Shown: positions 9,947-22,286, counted from the stretch's first letter. The stretch: DNA of 64,000 bases from Chromobacterium sp. ATCC 53434 (GCF_002848345.1 NZ_CP025429.1:4464001-4528000), one strand, 5' to 3'. Program-made: numbers and translations. The notes: generated from the letters alone by a model not told the origin.

Positions 9947-11569
9947 TTACGACTGCAGCGCGGCCTTGTTGCTGTTGGCGATCTGCTTGTTGATGAACCA
10001 CTGCTGCGCGATCGACAGCACGTTGTTCACCACGTAGTACAGCACCAGGCCGGCCGGGAAGAAGAAGAACAGCGCCGAGAAGGCCAGCGGCATGATCTTC
10101 ATCATCTTCGCCTGCATCGGATCGGCCGGCGGCGGGTTCAGGAAGGTCTGCAGGAACATCGTGGCGGCCATGATGGCCGGCAGGATGTAGTACGGATCCG
10201 GACGGGCCAGGTCGGTATACCACAGCACCCACGGCGCGCCGCGCAGTTCCACCGATGCCAGCAGCGCCCAATAGAGGCCGATGAACACCGGGATCTGGAT
10301 CAGCATCGGCAGGCAGCCGCCCAGCGGATTGACCTTCTCGGTCTTGTACATCTCCATCACCGCCTGCTGGAACTTCATGCGGTCGTCGCCGTACTGCTCC
10401 TTCATCCGCTCCAGACGCGGCGCCAGCGCCTTCATCTTGGCCATCGAACGATAGGAGGCGGCGGTCAGCGGGTAGAACACCGCCTTCACCGTCAGCGTCA
10501 GCAGGATGATGGCCCAACCCCAGTTGCTGACCAGCGCGTGCAGCTTCACCAGCAGCCAGAACAGCGGCGAGGCGAAGATGTAGAACATGCCGAAGTCCTT
10601 GGCATATTCCATGCCGTCGGCCACCTTGGAGATCAGGTTGTACTCTTCCGGACCGGCGTACAGCGGCACCGACACGCTCAGGCTCTTGCCCGGGGCGATG
10701 GCGGCGTAGTCCACCAGCGCGGCGGCGGAATTCAGGCCGCCGGTCTGGCTCAGTTCAAAGCGGCAGGCGCGCTCGTCCTTGCACACGGTCTTGCCGTCCA
10801 GCGGCTTCAGCACCCAGGCGGACAGGAAGTAGTGCTGCACCATCGCCACCCAACCGTCGGTGGTGGTCTTGGCGTAGTCGCCCTTGCCCTTGGCCAGGTC
10901 GTCGAAGCTGACCTTCTGGAACTTGTGCTCGGAGGTGTACACGGCCGGGCCGGTGTAGGTGTGAGCGAAACGGCCCTCACCTTCCGGCGCCTGGCTGTCG
11001 CGCAGCAGGCGGTAGTAGGCCATCGGCGCCACCGGCGTGGTGCCGCCATTGACGATGTCGTAGCGGACGCCGATCTCGTAGCTGCCCTTGTCGAAGGTGT
11101 AGACCTTGCTCACCTTGACGCCGTTGGCGTCCGGCGCGGTCAGCTTCACTTCCAGCTTGTCGCCGTTCAGCTCGTAGCTGGACTTGTCGGCGGTGAAGAC
11201 GGTTTTATGCGTCGGCAGCGCCGGGTTGCTCGCCGCCACCAGGCCGGTCTGGGCCACATAGGTGCGCTTGGCGTCGTCCTCGAACAGCTGGAACGGCTGA
11301 TTGTGGTCTTCGGCGGCGCCGTGCTTCAGCAGCTTCAGCGAACGCAGATCGCCGCCCACGGTATCGATCTCGGCCTCGACCACATCGGTCTTGACGCGAA
11401 TGCGTTGGCCATAAGTCAGCTTGTTGCCGTCAACCGGCTGCGCGGCGCTGGCCGCGGCCTCGGTCTTGGCCGCCTGCTGCTGGGTGTGCTTGGGCATGAA
11501 ATACTCATTCCACCCAAACAGGATGCCCACAGACAGTAGAACAAAGATTATCAGTCGCTTGGAATCCAT
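9947..11569 (-). CDS. yidC: Membrane protein insertase YidC
   Basis: 540 residues. YidC inserts and folds inner-membrane proteins alone or with Sec. An N-terminal signal-anchor ([16 protein letters not shown]) is followed by the large periplasmic beta domain (about 60-340) and the five-helix conserved insertase core ([38 protein letters not shown] with the family arginine-rich hairpin in [21 protein letters not shown]). The ATG at 11569 (MDSKRL) is chosen because it matches the family N-terminus; an ATG 12 codons upstream at 11605 overlaps the end of yidD and is a possible alternative. Part of the rpmH-rnpA-yidD-yidC cluster. Confidence 0.95.
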   Translation of the reverse strand: MDSKRLIIFVLLSVGILFGWNEYFMPKHTQQQAAKTEAAASAAQPVDGNKLTYGQRIRVKTDVVEAEIDTVGGDLRSLKLLKHGAAEDHNQPFQLFEDDAKRTYVAQTGLVAASNPALPTHKTVFTADKSSYELNGDKLEVKLTAPDANGVKVSKVYTFDKGSYEIGVRYDIVNGGTTPVAPMAYYRLLRDSQAPEGEGRFAHTYTGPAVYTSEHKFQKVSFDDLAKGKGDYAKTTTDGWVAMVQHYFLSAWVLKPLDGKTVCKDERACRFELSQTGGLNSAAALVDYAAIAPGKSLSVSVPLYAGPEEYNLISKVADGMEYAKDFGMFYIFASPLFWLLVKLHALVSNWGWAIILLTLTVKAVFYPLTAASYRSMAKMKALAPRLERMKEQYGDDRMKFQQAVMEMYKTEKVNPLGGCLPMLIQIPVFIGLYWALLASVELRGAPWVLWYTDLARPDPYYILPAIMAATMFLQTFLNPPPADPMQAKMMKIMPLAFSALFFFFPAGLVLYYVVNNVLSIAQQWFINKQIANSNKAALQS

Positions 11570-11588
11570 CTTCTCGATACCGGAAAGT

Positions 11589-11798
11589 TCAGGGAACCGG
11601 GTCATAGCCGCTGCCGCCCCAGGGGTGACAACGTCCGATGCGGCGGGCGGCCAGCCAGCCGCCCTTGAGCGCGCCGTGTTTTCTCACCGCCTCGATCGCG
11701 TAGCTGGAACAGGTGGGCTGGAAGCGGCAACGCGGTGCCAGCCACGGGCTGATAGCCAGCTGGTAGAAACGGATCAGGAGGATGAGGATGCGCGACAT
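11589..11798 (-). CDS. yidD: Membrane protein insertion efficiency factor YidD
   Basis: 69 residues with the family signature [20 protein letters not shown] and [14 protein letters not shown]. YidD is a small membrane-associated protein thought to help YidC-dependent insertion. It overlaps rnpA by 25 bases and precedes yidC by 19 bases. Confidence 0.93.
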   Translation of the reverse strand: MSRILILLIRFYQLAISPWLAPRCRFQPTCSSYAIEAVRKHGALKGGWLAARRIGRCHPWGGSGYDPVP

Positions 11799-12139
11799 CG
11801 TGCCAGTTTAGCAAACAACGCCTGCAAAGCCGTTACAGCTTCGGCGCGCTGTTCGCGGGTAAACGCCGTCTTGGCGCGCACCACGTAGTCCACGCCGCCC
11901 AGGCCATGCTGATTCAGGCGGAACCACTCGCGCACGCAGCGCTTGATGTAATTGCGTCGCACCGCCCGCTTGGCGACCTTCTTGCCGACCACCAGCCCGA
12001 CACGGGCGTGGTCCAGACCGTTGGCGCGGGCGTACACCTGGAAGAACGCATTGCTGCGCTGCTGCCGCAAACTAAAAACGGATGAGAACTCATCCGTTTT
12101 TAATAGCCGGTACGCACGGCGAAAGCGGTAAGCCGACAA
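11774..12139 (-). CDS. rnpA: Ribonuclease P protein component
   Basis: 121 residues. The protein subunit of RNase P, which matures the 5' end of tRNA. The RNR signature is visible as [18 protein letters not shown], preceded by [11 protein letters not shown] and an N-terminal FSSVF segment. Directly follows rpmH, the standard arrangement, and overlaps yidD. Confidence 0.94.
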   Translation of the reverse strand: MSAYRFRRAYRLLKTDEFSSVFSLRQQRSNAFFQVYARANGLDHARVGLVVGKKVAKRAVRRNYIKRCVREWFRLNQHGLGGVDYVVRAKTAFTREQRAEAVTALQALFAKLARCRASSSS

Positions 12140-12143
12140 AGGC

Positions 12144-12278
12144 TTAGACGGCCAGTTGCTTGCGGCCCTTGGCGCGGCGAGCGGCGATGACGCGACGGCC
12201 GCCCTTGGTCTTCATGCGGACCAGGAAGCCGTGGGTGCGTGCGCGACGGGTCTTGGAAGGCTGGTAAGTACGTTTCAT
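12144..12278 (-). CDS. rpmH: 50S ribosomal protein L34
   Basis: 44 residues translated from the minus strand, starting [18 protein letters not shown] and ending RKQLAV; the highly basic composition and sequence are diagnostic of L34. Stop TAA at 12144-12146. First gene of the leftward cluster and immediately next to the origin-side intergenic region. Confidence 0.95.
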   Translation of the reverse strand: MKRTYQPSKTRRARTHGFLVRMKTKGGRRVIAARRAKGRKQLAV

Positions 12279-12608
12279 GATATGGGTTTCCTGTTTCGAA
12301 ACGGAAATAAACGCGTGATTTGACTAGATATTCGTCGCTTTGTCAACGAGGAATTTTCTCCACCCCTGTGGATAACTTTGCAAAAAACCGTTAGAATGTC
12401 TGGGTTTACCGTTGCCGTCCGGCTGCACAACAAATGAACGCCACCAGGGCCGCTGCCCGCCGCGTTCCACCACCGCAGCCTGCCGGCCGCTTCCATGCCG
12501 AATATCCGCCGCCTGCGCGCCTGTTGCGCCAGCGCCGCATGCGGCTCCTCCCGCTGTTGCAAGCCCTGTGCCCGCAGCGGGTTTTTCGCTTTCACTTGCG
12601 TATATGTA
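12279..12608. promoter_or_regulatory. rpmH-dnaA intergenic region, candidate origin
   Basis: A 330-base gap between divergent housekeeping clusters. An AT-richer part (about 12290-12400) contains one perfect DnaA box, TGTGGATAA, at 12367-12375. Genes on either side point away from it, as expected for a replication start. Only one consensus box was found, so classical multi-box oriC structure is not demonstrated; the region also must hold the promoters of rpmH and dnaA. Confidence 0.45.
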
Positions 12609-14015
12609 ATGACCGAACTGGATCAATTCTGGCCTGCTTGCCTCGCTCGCCTGGAGGCCGAACTGTCTTCGCAACAGTTCAACACCTGGATCAAGCCGCT
12701 GACTGCCGAAGCCGGCGACGAAGGCATTGCGCTGTTCGCGCCGAACCGCTTCATCATGCAGTTCATCAAGGATCGCTTCCTTGGCCGCATAGAAGAGCTG
12801 GCGGTGGAACTGGTGGGCGAGTGTCTGGTGGAGCTGCGTCTGGGCGCGCCGTCGACGAAGCCGCTGCAGCCGGCCGCCCCCGGCGGCCAGCCCAAGGTCC
12901 GCGAGCCGGCCAAGGCCGCCGCCAGCAACGCGCCGGCCGCGCCGTCCCCGGCCAAGCAGGCCGCGGTGAAGGCCATAGGCGGCAGCCACGAGAGCACGCG
13001 GCTGAACCCGTCCTTCACCTTCGACACGCTAGTGACCGGCAAGGGCAACCAGCTGGCGCGCGCCGCGGCGATGCAGATCGCCGAGAATCCGGGCGACCAG
13101 GCCTATAACCCGCTGTTCGTCTACGGCGGCGTGGGCCTGGGTAAGACTCACTTGATCCAGGCCATCGGCAACCACGTGTTCCAGAAGAACCCGCAGGCCA
13201 AGATCCGCTACATCCACGCCGAACGCTATGTGGCCGACATCATGCGCGCCTACCAGCACAAGGCCTTCGACGAGTTCAAGCGCTACTACCACTCGCTGGA
13301 CCTGTTGCTGATTGACGACATCCAGTTCTTCGCCGGCAAGAACCGCACCCAGGAAGAGTTCTTCTACGCCTTCAACGCGCTGATCGAGGGCGGCAAGCAG
13401 GTCATCATGACCTGCGACAGCTACCCCAAGCAGATAGAAGGCATGGAAGAGCGGCTGATCTCCCGCTTCTCCTGGGGCCTGACGGTGGAAATCCAGCCGC
13501 CGGAGCTGGAAATGCGCGTGGCCATTCTGATGAAGAAGGCCGAGGCCGACAGCATCAAGCTGGAACACAACGTCGCCTTCTTCATCGCCCAGAACGTGCG
13601 CTCCAACGTGCGCGAGCTGGAAGGCGCGCTGAAGCGTGTGGTGGCCTACGCCCGCTTCACCAACCAGAACATCACACTGGAGCTGGTGAAGGAAGCGCTG
13701 AAGGACATCCTGGCCGCCGGCAACCGCCAGGTGACCGTGGACGCCATTCAGAAGACGGTGGCCGAGTACTACAAGATCAAGCTGTCCGACATGCACAGCA
13801 AGAAGCGCAGCCGCGACATCGCCCGGCCGCGCCAGGTGGCGATGGCCCTGGCCAAGGAGCTGACCCAGCTGTCCCTGCCGAATATCGGCGACGCCTTCGG
13901 CGGCCGCGACCACACCACGGTGCTGCACGCCTGCAAGACCATCACCGAGATGCGCGCCAACGACGCCGACATCGCACACGATTACGAAGCGCTGCTTTCC
14001 ATGCTGCGCAATTAA
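12609..14015 (+). CDS. dnaA: Chromosomal replication initiator protein DnaA
   Basis: 468 residues. Domain I begins ELDQFWPACLARLEAELSSQ; a Pro/Ala-rich linker (about 85-125) follows; domain III has Walker A GGVGLGKTHL and Walker B LLLIDDIQFF; domain IV ends with the DnaA-box-binding signature LPNIGDAFGGRDHTTVLHA. The ATG at 12609 is chosen over an in-frame ATG 38 codons upstream because the family N-terminus starts here and the extension is cysteine-rich non-homologous sequence. First gene of dnaA-dnaN-gyrB. Confidence 0.97.
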   Translation: MTELDQFWPACLARLEAELSSQQFNTWIKPLTAEAGDEGIALFAPNRFIMQFIKDRFLGRIEELAVELVGECLVELRLGAPSTKPLQPAAPGGQPKVREPAKAAASNAPAAPSPAKQAAVKAIGGSHESTRLNPSFTFDTLVTGKGNQLARAAAMQIAENPGDQAYNPLFVYGGVGLGKTHLIQAIGNHVFQKNPQAKIRYIHAERYVADIMRAYQHKAFDEFKRYYHSLDLLLIDDIQFFAGKNRTQEEFFYAFNALIEGGKQVIMTCDSYPKQIEGMEERLISRFSWGLTVEIQPPELEMRVAILMKKAEADSIKLEHNVAFFIAQNVRSNVRELEGALKRVVAYARFTNQNITLELVKEALKDILAAGNRQVTVDAIQKTVAEYYKIKLSDMHSKKRSRDIARPRQVAMALAKELTQLSLPNIGDAFGGRDHTTVLHACKTITEMRANDADIAHDYEALLSMLRN

Positions 14016-14057
14016 CACCATGATCCGACTCTTCACCATTCATTGGGAGCCCGCCAC

Positions 14058-15167
14058 ATGCTGATCCTGCAAGCCGAACGCGATGCCCTGCTCAAGCCCC
14101 TGCTGGCAGTCACCGGCATTGTCGAGCGTCGTCACACCCTGCCCATCCTGTCCAACGTCCTGATCGAGAAAAAGGGCGGACAGGTAGGCTTCCTGGCCAC
14201 CGACCTGGAAATCCAGATCACCACCGCCAGCAGCGACGAGTTGCCGGGCGAGGATTTCCGCCTGACCACCTCGGCCAAGAAGCTGCAGGACATCCTGCGC
14301 GCCATCCCCGGCAACACCGCCGTGACGCTGGAACAGCTGGACGGCGGCCGCCTGGTGCTGAAGGCCGGCAAGAGCCGCTTCAACCTGCAGACGCTGCCGG
14401 CCGAAGACTTCCCGCTGCTGTCCGTGGGCAGCGCCGGCGAATCCAGCTTCACGCTGTCGCAGCGCGAGCTGAAGCGCCTGATCTCCCAGGTGCAGTACGC
14501 GATGGCGGTGCAGGACATCCGCTACTATTTGAACGGCCTGCTGATGCAGACCGACGGCAACCAGGTGCGCCTGGTGGCCACCGACGGCCACCGCCTGGCC
14601 TTCGCCAGCGCCGACGTCACCGCCACCCTGCCGAAGGCCGAGGTGATCCTGCCGCGCAAGACTATCATCGAGCTGTACAAGCTGCTGCAGGACAGCGACG
14701 ACGAGATCAAGATCGAAGTGCTGGCCAACCAGGTGCGCTTCAGCTTTGGCGCCACCGTCATCATCAGCAAGGTGGTGGACGGCAAGTTCCCCGACTACAA
14801 CCGCGTGATCCCGCTGGACAACGACAAGCTGTTCCTGATCGAACGTCTGGAATTCCTGCACGCGCTGCAACGCGCCGCCATCCTGGCCAACGAGAAATTC
14901 CGCGGCGTGCGCCTGGTGCTGGCGCCGGGCAAGATGTCCATCCTGTGCACCAACAGCGAACAGGAAGAGGCCGAGGAAGAGCTGGAAATCGCCTTCCAGG
15001 GCGGCACGCTGGAAATCGGCTTCAACATCAACTACCTGCTGGACGTGCTGACCAATCTGCCGGCCGACACCCTGCAACTGGCGTTTGGCGACTCCAACCG
15101 CAGCGCGCTGTTCACCATTCCGGACGTCAGCAACTTCAAGTACATCGTGATGCCGATGCGCATCTAA
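14058..15167 (+). CDS. dnaN: DNA polymerase III beta sliding clamp
   Basis: 369 residues, beginning MLILQAERDALLKPL with the conserved HTLPILSNVLIE and ending in YIVMPMRI, the canonical clamp C-terminus. The protein forms the dimeric ring that tethers polymerase to DNA. It lies 42 bases after dnaA. Confidence 0.97.
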   Translation: MLILQAERDALLKPLLAVTGIVERRHTLPILSNVLIEKKGGQVGFLATDLEIQITTASSDELPGEDFRLTTSAKKLQDILRAIPGNTAVTLEQLDGGRLVLKAGKSRFNLQTLPAEDFPLLSVGSAGESSFTLSQRELKRLISQVQYAMAVQDIRYYLNGLLMQTDGNQVRLVATDGHRLAFASADVTATLPKAEVILPRKTIIELYKLLQDSDDEIKIEVLANQVRFSFGATVIISKVVDGKFPDYNRVIPLDNDKLFLIERLEFLHALQRAAILANEKFRGVRLVLAPGKMSILCTNSEQEEAEEELEIAFQGGTLEIGFNINYLLDVLTNLPADTLQLAFGDSNRSALFTIPDVSNFKYIVMPMRI

Positions 15168-15209
15168 ATGTAGAACGGAGCGGGCGGCCCAGCCGCCCAC
15201 CGGGTTAAA

Positions 15210-15237
15210 GAGCCGCCGCCCACCGGACGGGCGGCTC
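15210..15237 (+). terminator. GC-rich hairpin between dnaN and gyrB
   Basis: GAGCCGCC (15210-15217) pairs with GGCGGCTC (15230-15237). No T-tract follows, so termination would be weak or Rho-dependent; a second GC-rich dyad lies just upstream near 15181. Confidence 0.45.
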
Positions 15238-15247
15238 TCAAGAATGA

Positions 15248-17689
<2,442 letters not shown>

Positions 17690-17760
17690 CGTTGTAGGGT
17701 GACACTCAAAGTGAAATTTGTGTCAGGTTAGTGAAAAAATGCTGACACAGATAATGAAAA

Positions 17761-17790
17761 AACCCACCGGAGCAATCCGGTGGGTTTTTT
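17761..17790 (+). terminator. Rho-independent terminator after gyrB
   Basis: AACCCACCGG (17761-17770) pairs with CCGGTGGGTT (17777-17786) and is followed by TTTT. Between the gyrB stop and this hairpin are further dyads built from TGACAC/GTGTCA and TGTCAG/CTGACA (17700-17748). Confidence 0.92.
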
Positions 17791-17798
17791 ACGATTGA

Positions 17799-19244
17799 TC
17801 AAACTACCGCTTTTCGGCCGGAGCGGACTTTCGACAGAGAAGAGGGGAACGGCTGGTTTACACAGAATACCGTACAAGCTCCTGACATTGGGCGGAGATA
17901 CGGCGCAGTATCAATGTCGCCATCCAGAAGAGACAGATCGAACACAGCTTGCGCCAACGCGGGGAATTCTTGCGCAGCAATGGCGTCGGTGTCGACTGAG
18001 AACTTGTAGAGGCTGGTTAGTGCCAGGGCTTGCAGAGAGCGACAGAGCGCAGTCGATAGTTCGGCTGACCAAGATTCAGACGCCAATGTGAGGGCTGAAG
18101 AGCCCCTCAGATACGGAGCACAGCTGGCCATGACCTGCAACACCGAGCGCAGAGGCTGTTTGAGCAGGAACTCAACATAGATAGCAACGTCGCCACTGGT
18201 TTTGACGCGCAATCCGCGCCGAACAATTGTCTGGACGACATCCTTAACATGGATCGGTTCGGTCCCCCAAGCAGGATGCGTAACCCGACAGTTCGCGCGA
18301 AGCATGACATTCCAGAGCGGCTGCAGTTGCATGCGCTTGTGGATCGGGAAGAGCTTGAGTAGGTACTGCTCTTCTAGGTGATCAATCATACGCAGGTACT
18401 GGGTCGACCGATCCCCTTGTATTGAACGGCGTTGAAGTTCTATGGCTGCCTCGCGCTTGCCAGCAACTGTCTGCGCGAAGTGCTGGCGCACGAGCAGCGA
18501 GTAGAGCTCAAGGTCACCTGTCACCAGAACCATTACGATAGGGGCATCCAAGTATTTCCGAATACACTCCAACAGGCTGACCGCATGCGTGGAATCCGTG
18601 TCGGCATCGTCGAATGCCAACATGAGTGCGCGTACGCCGAGGATACGGCAGGCCGTGGAAAACAGACAGTGCAGCTTCGCTCGCAGGTTCGTACTATCGC
18701 CGGCACGCTCCAGTCCCCATTCGAGGAACAGATCCGGGTCCAAATCGTTAAGAGGGTGGTAGTCCTTGGCGAACATACTCAGGCCTCCGGCGACTCCCTT
18801 GAAAGTGCGGTGCCATTCTTCTCGTAGCTGTTCGTCTTGCGATCGGCACTGCACTTTGAGAGCGTCGTCAACCCGCTTGCGAAGTTGTTGCAGTATCACA
18901 AGAAGGATAATCTCGCTGCGCTCAATGCGACTTGGATCGATCAGGTTGATGAAAGCAAGATGGCCATTCACCTGGGCGTCGTTCTCAAGGGCGACTTTTA
19001 CCGAGCTAAGGAATGTCGACTTGCCCGCACCTCGTGTCCCGTCCAGGAACTGTGTCCAGCCACTACCGGGGTCATACCTTGAGGTCGCTTCTGCGTTGAG
19101 GTGTTTGATAACCTGATCTCGAAGGCGCTCGTAGTTCTCTCTGTGTACGAGTTGGTCGATCGATAGCGCTTTGGCACTGTCCCCATGCTCAAGACGAATA
19201 AGTACTTCTGAGGATTTCTCTGGGGCGGCTGTGGGTTGGATCAA
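17799..19244 (-). CDS. P-loop ATPase resembling RADAR RdrA, probably C-terminally truncated
   Basis: 481 residues. Walker A is DGTRGAGKSTFL (about residue 70) and the Walker B region is ALMLAFDDADTD, followed by a leucine-rich AAA/KAP-like segment (YLDAPIVMVLVTGDLELYSL). The overall layout resembles RdrA, the ATPase of the antiphage RADAR system, but the protein is much shorter than I would expect for RdrA and no RdrB adenosine deaminase is nearby. The last residues run into the sequence just beyond the gyrB terminator, suggesting the 3' part was lost at an insertion or deletion boundary. The start is a TTG with GGGAG upstream. The RdrA assignment is from memory of the family and is tentative; a KAP-type or other defence ATPase is an alternative. 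Confidence 0.5.
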   Translation of the reverse strand: MIQPTAAPEKSSEVLIRLEHGDSAKALSIDQLVHRENYERLRDQVIKHLNAEATSRYDPGSGWTQFLDGTRGAGKSTFLSSVKVALENDAQVNGHLAFINLIDPSRIERSEIILLVILQQLRKRVDDALKVQCRSQDEQLREEWHRTFKGVAGGLSMFAKDYHPLNDLDPDLFLEWGLERAGDSTNLRAKLHCLFSTACRILGVRALMLAFDDADTDSTHAVSLLECIRKYLDAPIVMVLVTGDLELYSLLVRQHFAQTVAGKREAAIELQRRSIQGDRSTQYLRMIDHLEEQYLLKLFPIHKRMQLQPLWNVMLRANCRVTHPAWGTEPIHVKDVVQTIVRRGLRVKTSGDVAIYVEFLLKQPLRSVLQVMASCAPYLRGSSALTLASESWSAELSTALCRSLQALALTSLYKFSVDTDAIAAQEFPALAQAVFDLSLLDGDIDTAPYLRPMSGACTVFCVNQPFPSSLSKVRSGRKAVV

Positions 19245-19589
19245 GGGGTATCTCCCGGGGTTTCAATCGTGGGAGCCACTCCATACTTTCTCGACAGGCA
19301 GGTGCGGCCTGTTGGACTGTGCCGGGTTTGGTTGGGGTCCCAATCTTATGATTTTAGCATGCCAAAATGACCATGGCCTGTCCTGCTCATATGGAAAATG
19401 TGAGATAAGGCTGCCTCCGTCAAATTCACGGCAAAGAGCATACGACGGCTTTGGCCGACGATCTGCCTTCGTCCTTTTCGAACCATCAGCAGGTTGGCTA
19501 AAGCTGTCCTCTGAAAACCAGATCAAAGATGACTACTGTCGCTTGGGAAGCAGCTGGACTGTCCCGGGTACCGTAGACAAACTCCCGCC
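19245..19589. other. Intergenic stretch with no supportable gene
   Basis: About 345 bases between the ATPase and the IS3 remnant. Two similar strings, TGGACTGTGCCGGG near 19314 and TGGACTGTCCCGGG near 19555, could be remnants of insertion-sequence ends. Otherwise nothing is recognised. Confidence 0.4.
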
Positions 19590-19772
19590 TCACGCCGAGA
19601 TCCGCTCAAAGGCCTCCGAGATATTCATGCCGCCGAATTTGTTGCGCCAGAGGTAATAGCTGGCTTCCGAGAAGGCATGCTTGCGGCACAGCTCGACAAT
19701 GGGCATTCCCGCGTCCGCTTCGTGCAGGAAGCCGATGATCTGTTCTTCAGTGAATCGTTTCTTCATGTCCAA
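19590..19772 (-). pseudogene. IS3-family OrfA fragment
   Basis: 60 codons. The first 48 or so (KKRFTEEQIIGFLHEADAG, VELCRKHAFSEASYYLWRNK, FGGM) are the helix-turn-helix start of an IS3-family OrfA. The normal continuation (coiled coil and the frameshift into the OrfB transposase) is absent, so the copy is truncated. The sequence upstream, with TGGACTCTAAAGTCACAC, may be the element's terminal region, cut by the neighbouring IS630 insertion. Confidence 0.82.
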
Positions 19773-19825
19773 TCTCCGTGTGTGGTTGATTGGACTCTAA
19801 AGTCACACGCTACTCAGAGTGGCTA

Positions 19826-20947
19826 TTAATCCGGCAGTCAAATACCGTACAGAAAGCTCATGCCGCGTAGCGGATTTTTTCATGCCGGAAGTACGACCGG
19901 ATTCTGGCCGGCTGCTTCTGCAATGAGCGTAAATGGGACAGCACTTTCCCTTGAAGTTGACCGTCTGATCGAACCGGCTCACCTGCGCTCATTCTGGCCT
20001 TCAGGTCGCCGTTCAAGTATTCATCCGGGTTCAGTTCCGGTGAGTAGCTGGGCAGGAAGAACAACTCAATCGCCTTCTTGTTCTCTTCCTCCTCCAACCA
20101 TGCTTGCACCAGCTTGCTGTGATGCACGCGCAAGTTGTCGAGGATCAAGAACACCTTCTTGCCGCCAGCATCACGGATCAGCCGCATCAGAAACTTGATC
20201 AGCACCCGGGCCGTCAAGGTCTCCCGGTACAGCATGAAGCGCATCTTGCCTTGGTTGGTAATGGCCGAAATCAAGTTGATGCGCGCTCTTTTCGATTGGG
20301 ATAACACCAGAACTGGGGTTTGGCCTTTTGGGGCGTAGCCACGCGGAAAGTGCTCAACACTCGACACCGCCGATTCGTCGCCCCAGCTGATTTCAGCCAT
20401 TTCCGCTTTGGCACGCGCGACGATAGCCGGGTATTCCTCCTTGAGCCATTTCTCGACTGCTGCCGGTCGCTGCTCATAAGCGCGTTTGAGCGGGCGCTGC
20501 GGCGTAAAGCCCCAGCGGGCCAAGTACAGACGGACAGTACGGATCGGCAGATCGATCAGAAACATCTGCTTGATTACAGCCTTGACCGCCTGAGCACTCC
20601 ACAGGGCAAACCTCAGCTTCATCTGGTCTGGCGTGCGATCCACGATGTCCTGCTTGATCCGGGCTTCCTGCGCCTCGGTCAGCCGACGGCCGGTGCCTTC
20701 GGCGCGACCGCGCTTCTGTTCTTTGAATCCCTGCGCACCTAGTGCTGCCTCACGCACCACCCAGGCGGAAATGGTGGGGCGGCGCAGCCCGAGTTCTTCG
20801 GCAATACTGGCTTGAGACCGGCCTCGCTTGTACATCCGGATAGCGGTACGCCTCAGCTGCTCACGGGCGGCCAGTTCAAGCTTGCGCACATCGATTTTTT
20901 CCATGCCGGAAGTATACAATCTGTACGGATTATTACTGCCGGATTAA
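19826..20947 (-). mobile_element. Complete IS630-family insertion sequence
   Basis: About 1.12 kb. Terminal inverted repeats begin TTAATCCGGCAG at 19826 and are mirrored by CTGCCGGATTAA ending at 20947, with further imperfect matching (CCGTACAGA) inward. The element is flanked by TA on both sides (19824-19825 and 20948-20949), the target duplication made by IS630/Tc1-type elements. It carries one full-length transposase. Confidence 0.9.
19858..20904 (-). CDS. IS630-family transposase
   Basis: 348 residues. An N-terminal paired helix-turn-helix (RMYKRGRSQASIAEELGLRR) is followed by a DDE catalytic domain: first Asp in SWGDESAV, second in FLILDNLRVHHS, and Glu/Asp region PSYSPELNPDEYLNGDLK. 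No frameshift is visible, so the transposase is likely intact. The ATG at 20904 (MEKIDVRKLE) is chosen; five codons upstream an alternative exists inside the terminal repeat. Confidence 0.92.
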   Translation of the reverse strand: MEKIDVRKLELAAREQLRRTAIRMYKRGRSQASIAEELGLRRPTISAWVVREAALGAQGFKEQKRGRAEGTGRRLTEAQEARIKQDIVDRTPDQMKLRFALWSAQAVKAVIKQMFLIDLPIRTVRLYLARWGFTPQRPLKRAYEQRPAAVEKWLKEEYPAIVARAKAEMAEISWGDESAVSSVEHFPRGYAPKGQTPVLVLSQSKRARINLISAITNQGKMRFMLYRETLTARVLIKFLMRLIRDAGGKKVFLILDNLRVHHSKLVQAWLEEEENKKAIELFFLPSYSPELNPDEYLNGDLKARMSAGEPVRSDGQLQGKVLSHLRSLQKQPARIRSYFRHEKIRYAA

Positions 20948-21191
20948 TAGTAAAAAGCCCACCGGACCATGTGGCGGGGCAGGCTTCTCTAGCAAGACAC
21001 GGCACTCATGCCAGATGGCACTGGTAGTTCACCGGATCAAGCCGGCAGTGGTCGTCTATCGCGCCGCGCAACTGAAACAATTGGGGCTCTTGCGGAAAAC
21101 GTTCCACGAGCACGGAGACTCGCCGCCAGGTCAGTAGTGGACCACCATCGGCAAACGCTACCATTAGGCTTTGCGCTCATACTCCGGCCCG

Positions 21192-21944
21192 ATGCCAAAT
21201 CAACAGCAAACTCGCACGCCCCACACCTCGCTCCCCTATACCCGCAAGCCGGAGCCCAAGCTGGGCAGGGCAGGCGTGTTGGCCATCGTGCAAATACTGG
21301 AATTTCTGCTCAAACTGGCCGCATTGAACATCACCCTGCTGGGCATCTTCGCCTGGATTGCCGGGAGTTGCTACCGTTACGGTTTCTGGTCCCAAGTTGG
21401 CAATGGCGGCCCCATATCGTCCATTTCGCTACAAGAAACTGCCCTATATGGCTTCATCTCACCGTATAAAATCTGGCTATGGGCAGTTCTTGCTATTTCC
21501 GTCTTCAGTATATTTATTGCTGCTTTGGGAATTGGCATAAAAAGAAAAGAACGCCAGCCTAAAAACAGTGCCATCCGGATTTGGTTGGAAAAACGTTTCA
21601 GTTACGATAAAAGCTTCTTTATTTTATCGATGATCGTCTTTACTGTCGCTTGCTTTATTTATTCATACCTGATATTTCCCATTGGATTATGGGTTGTCGG
21701 ATCTTATTCGACAGGGAAAGACAACTTCTTGAAGAGTGCGTGCCATGCCAAGTTAGAAAGCCGCTACGCCACCACAATCACCCTGGACAACGGCAAAACC
21801 ATCAACGGCTGGCTACTGGACCGTTCCGACAAGTTTCTGATGCTGGCCGATGGCGGCCACGTCTACACCGTCGCCATTGGCGAAAAGGTCCGCTTGATGG
21901 ACACTACCGCGCTTGCGCTGGATTGCAAGCCGCCAAGTGTTTGA
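21192..21944 (+). CDS. Membrane protein of unknown function
   Basis: 250 residues, not recognised. Three hydrophobic segments are visible: about residues 28-60 (VLAIVQILEFLLKLAALNIT), 93-115 (WAVLAISVFSIFIAALGIGI) and 138-163 (FILSMIVFTVACFIYSYLIF). The C-terminal 60 residues are soluble and contain KTINGWLLDRSDKFLMLADG, resembling a small beta-rich domain. A diverged copy of this C-terminal tail is present at 23640-23825. No strong ribosome site is seen at the chosen ATG; a TTG lies seven codons upstream. Confidence 0.6.
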   Translation: MPNQQQTRTPHTSLPYTRKPEPKLGRAGVLAIVQILEFLLKLAALNITLLGIFAWIAGSCYRYGFWSQVGNGGPISSISLQETALYGFISPYKIWLWAVLAISVFSIFIAALGIGIKRKERQPKNSAIRIWLEKRFSYDKSFFILSMIVFTVACFIYSYLIFPIGLWVVGSYSTGKDNFLKSACHAKLESRYATTITLDNGKTINGWLLDRSDKFLMLADGGHVYTVAIGEKVRLMDTTALALDCKPPSV

Positions 21945-22286
21945 GCCTAGACCAAATTCATAATTTCCTTGCAGGGCCTATCCACCGCTGATTGCTGGGT
22001 CTAAAAAATCCGGCCTCTGGCTCAGTAAATCCACCTACAAAACAGGTAAATAACGAGTTGCATTGAAATTCACCTTGTCATGCCACAATCCGTGAACCAG
22101 AATCAATTTCAGCTTCGGCTAAAGCCTGTTATTGGACAATAACCTGGGCATGGTAAACCCATATCCCCATAGTGCATCCATTGGGTAATATGGGTTTTCT
22201 TTTTCTTTTTGGTTGACATCAAGCGTTAATACTTTCCATTGAAATCGAGAAGTTTTGCGCATGAATTAGCAGAGAAGAGGATTGAC
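21945..22286. promoter_or_regulatory. Intergenic region with a terminator-like hairpin upstream of the toxin gene
   Basis: AAACCCATAT (22155-22164) pairs with ATATGGGTTT (22188-22197), with inner CCCCAT/ATTGGG pairing, followed by a T-rich run TTCTTTTTCTTTTT. It is either the terminator of the upstream membrane protein gene or a leader hairpin of the following gene. The remainder is AT-rich and presumably includes the promoter. Confidence 0.65.

Noticed and set aside
17693..17748. TGTAGGGTGACAC and neighbouring TGTCAG/CTGACA dyads as a Tn7-like transposon end
   Set aside because: No matching right end or Tn7-type transposase genes are in the window; the native gyrB terminator follows directly.
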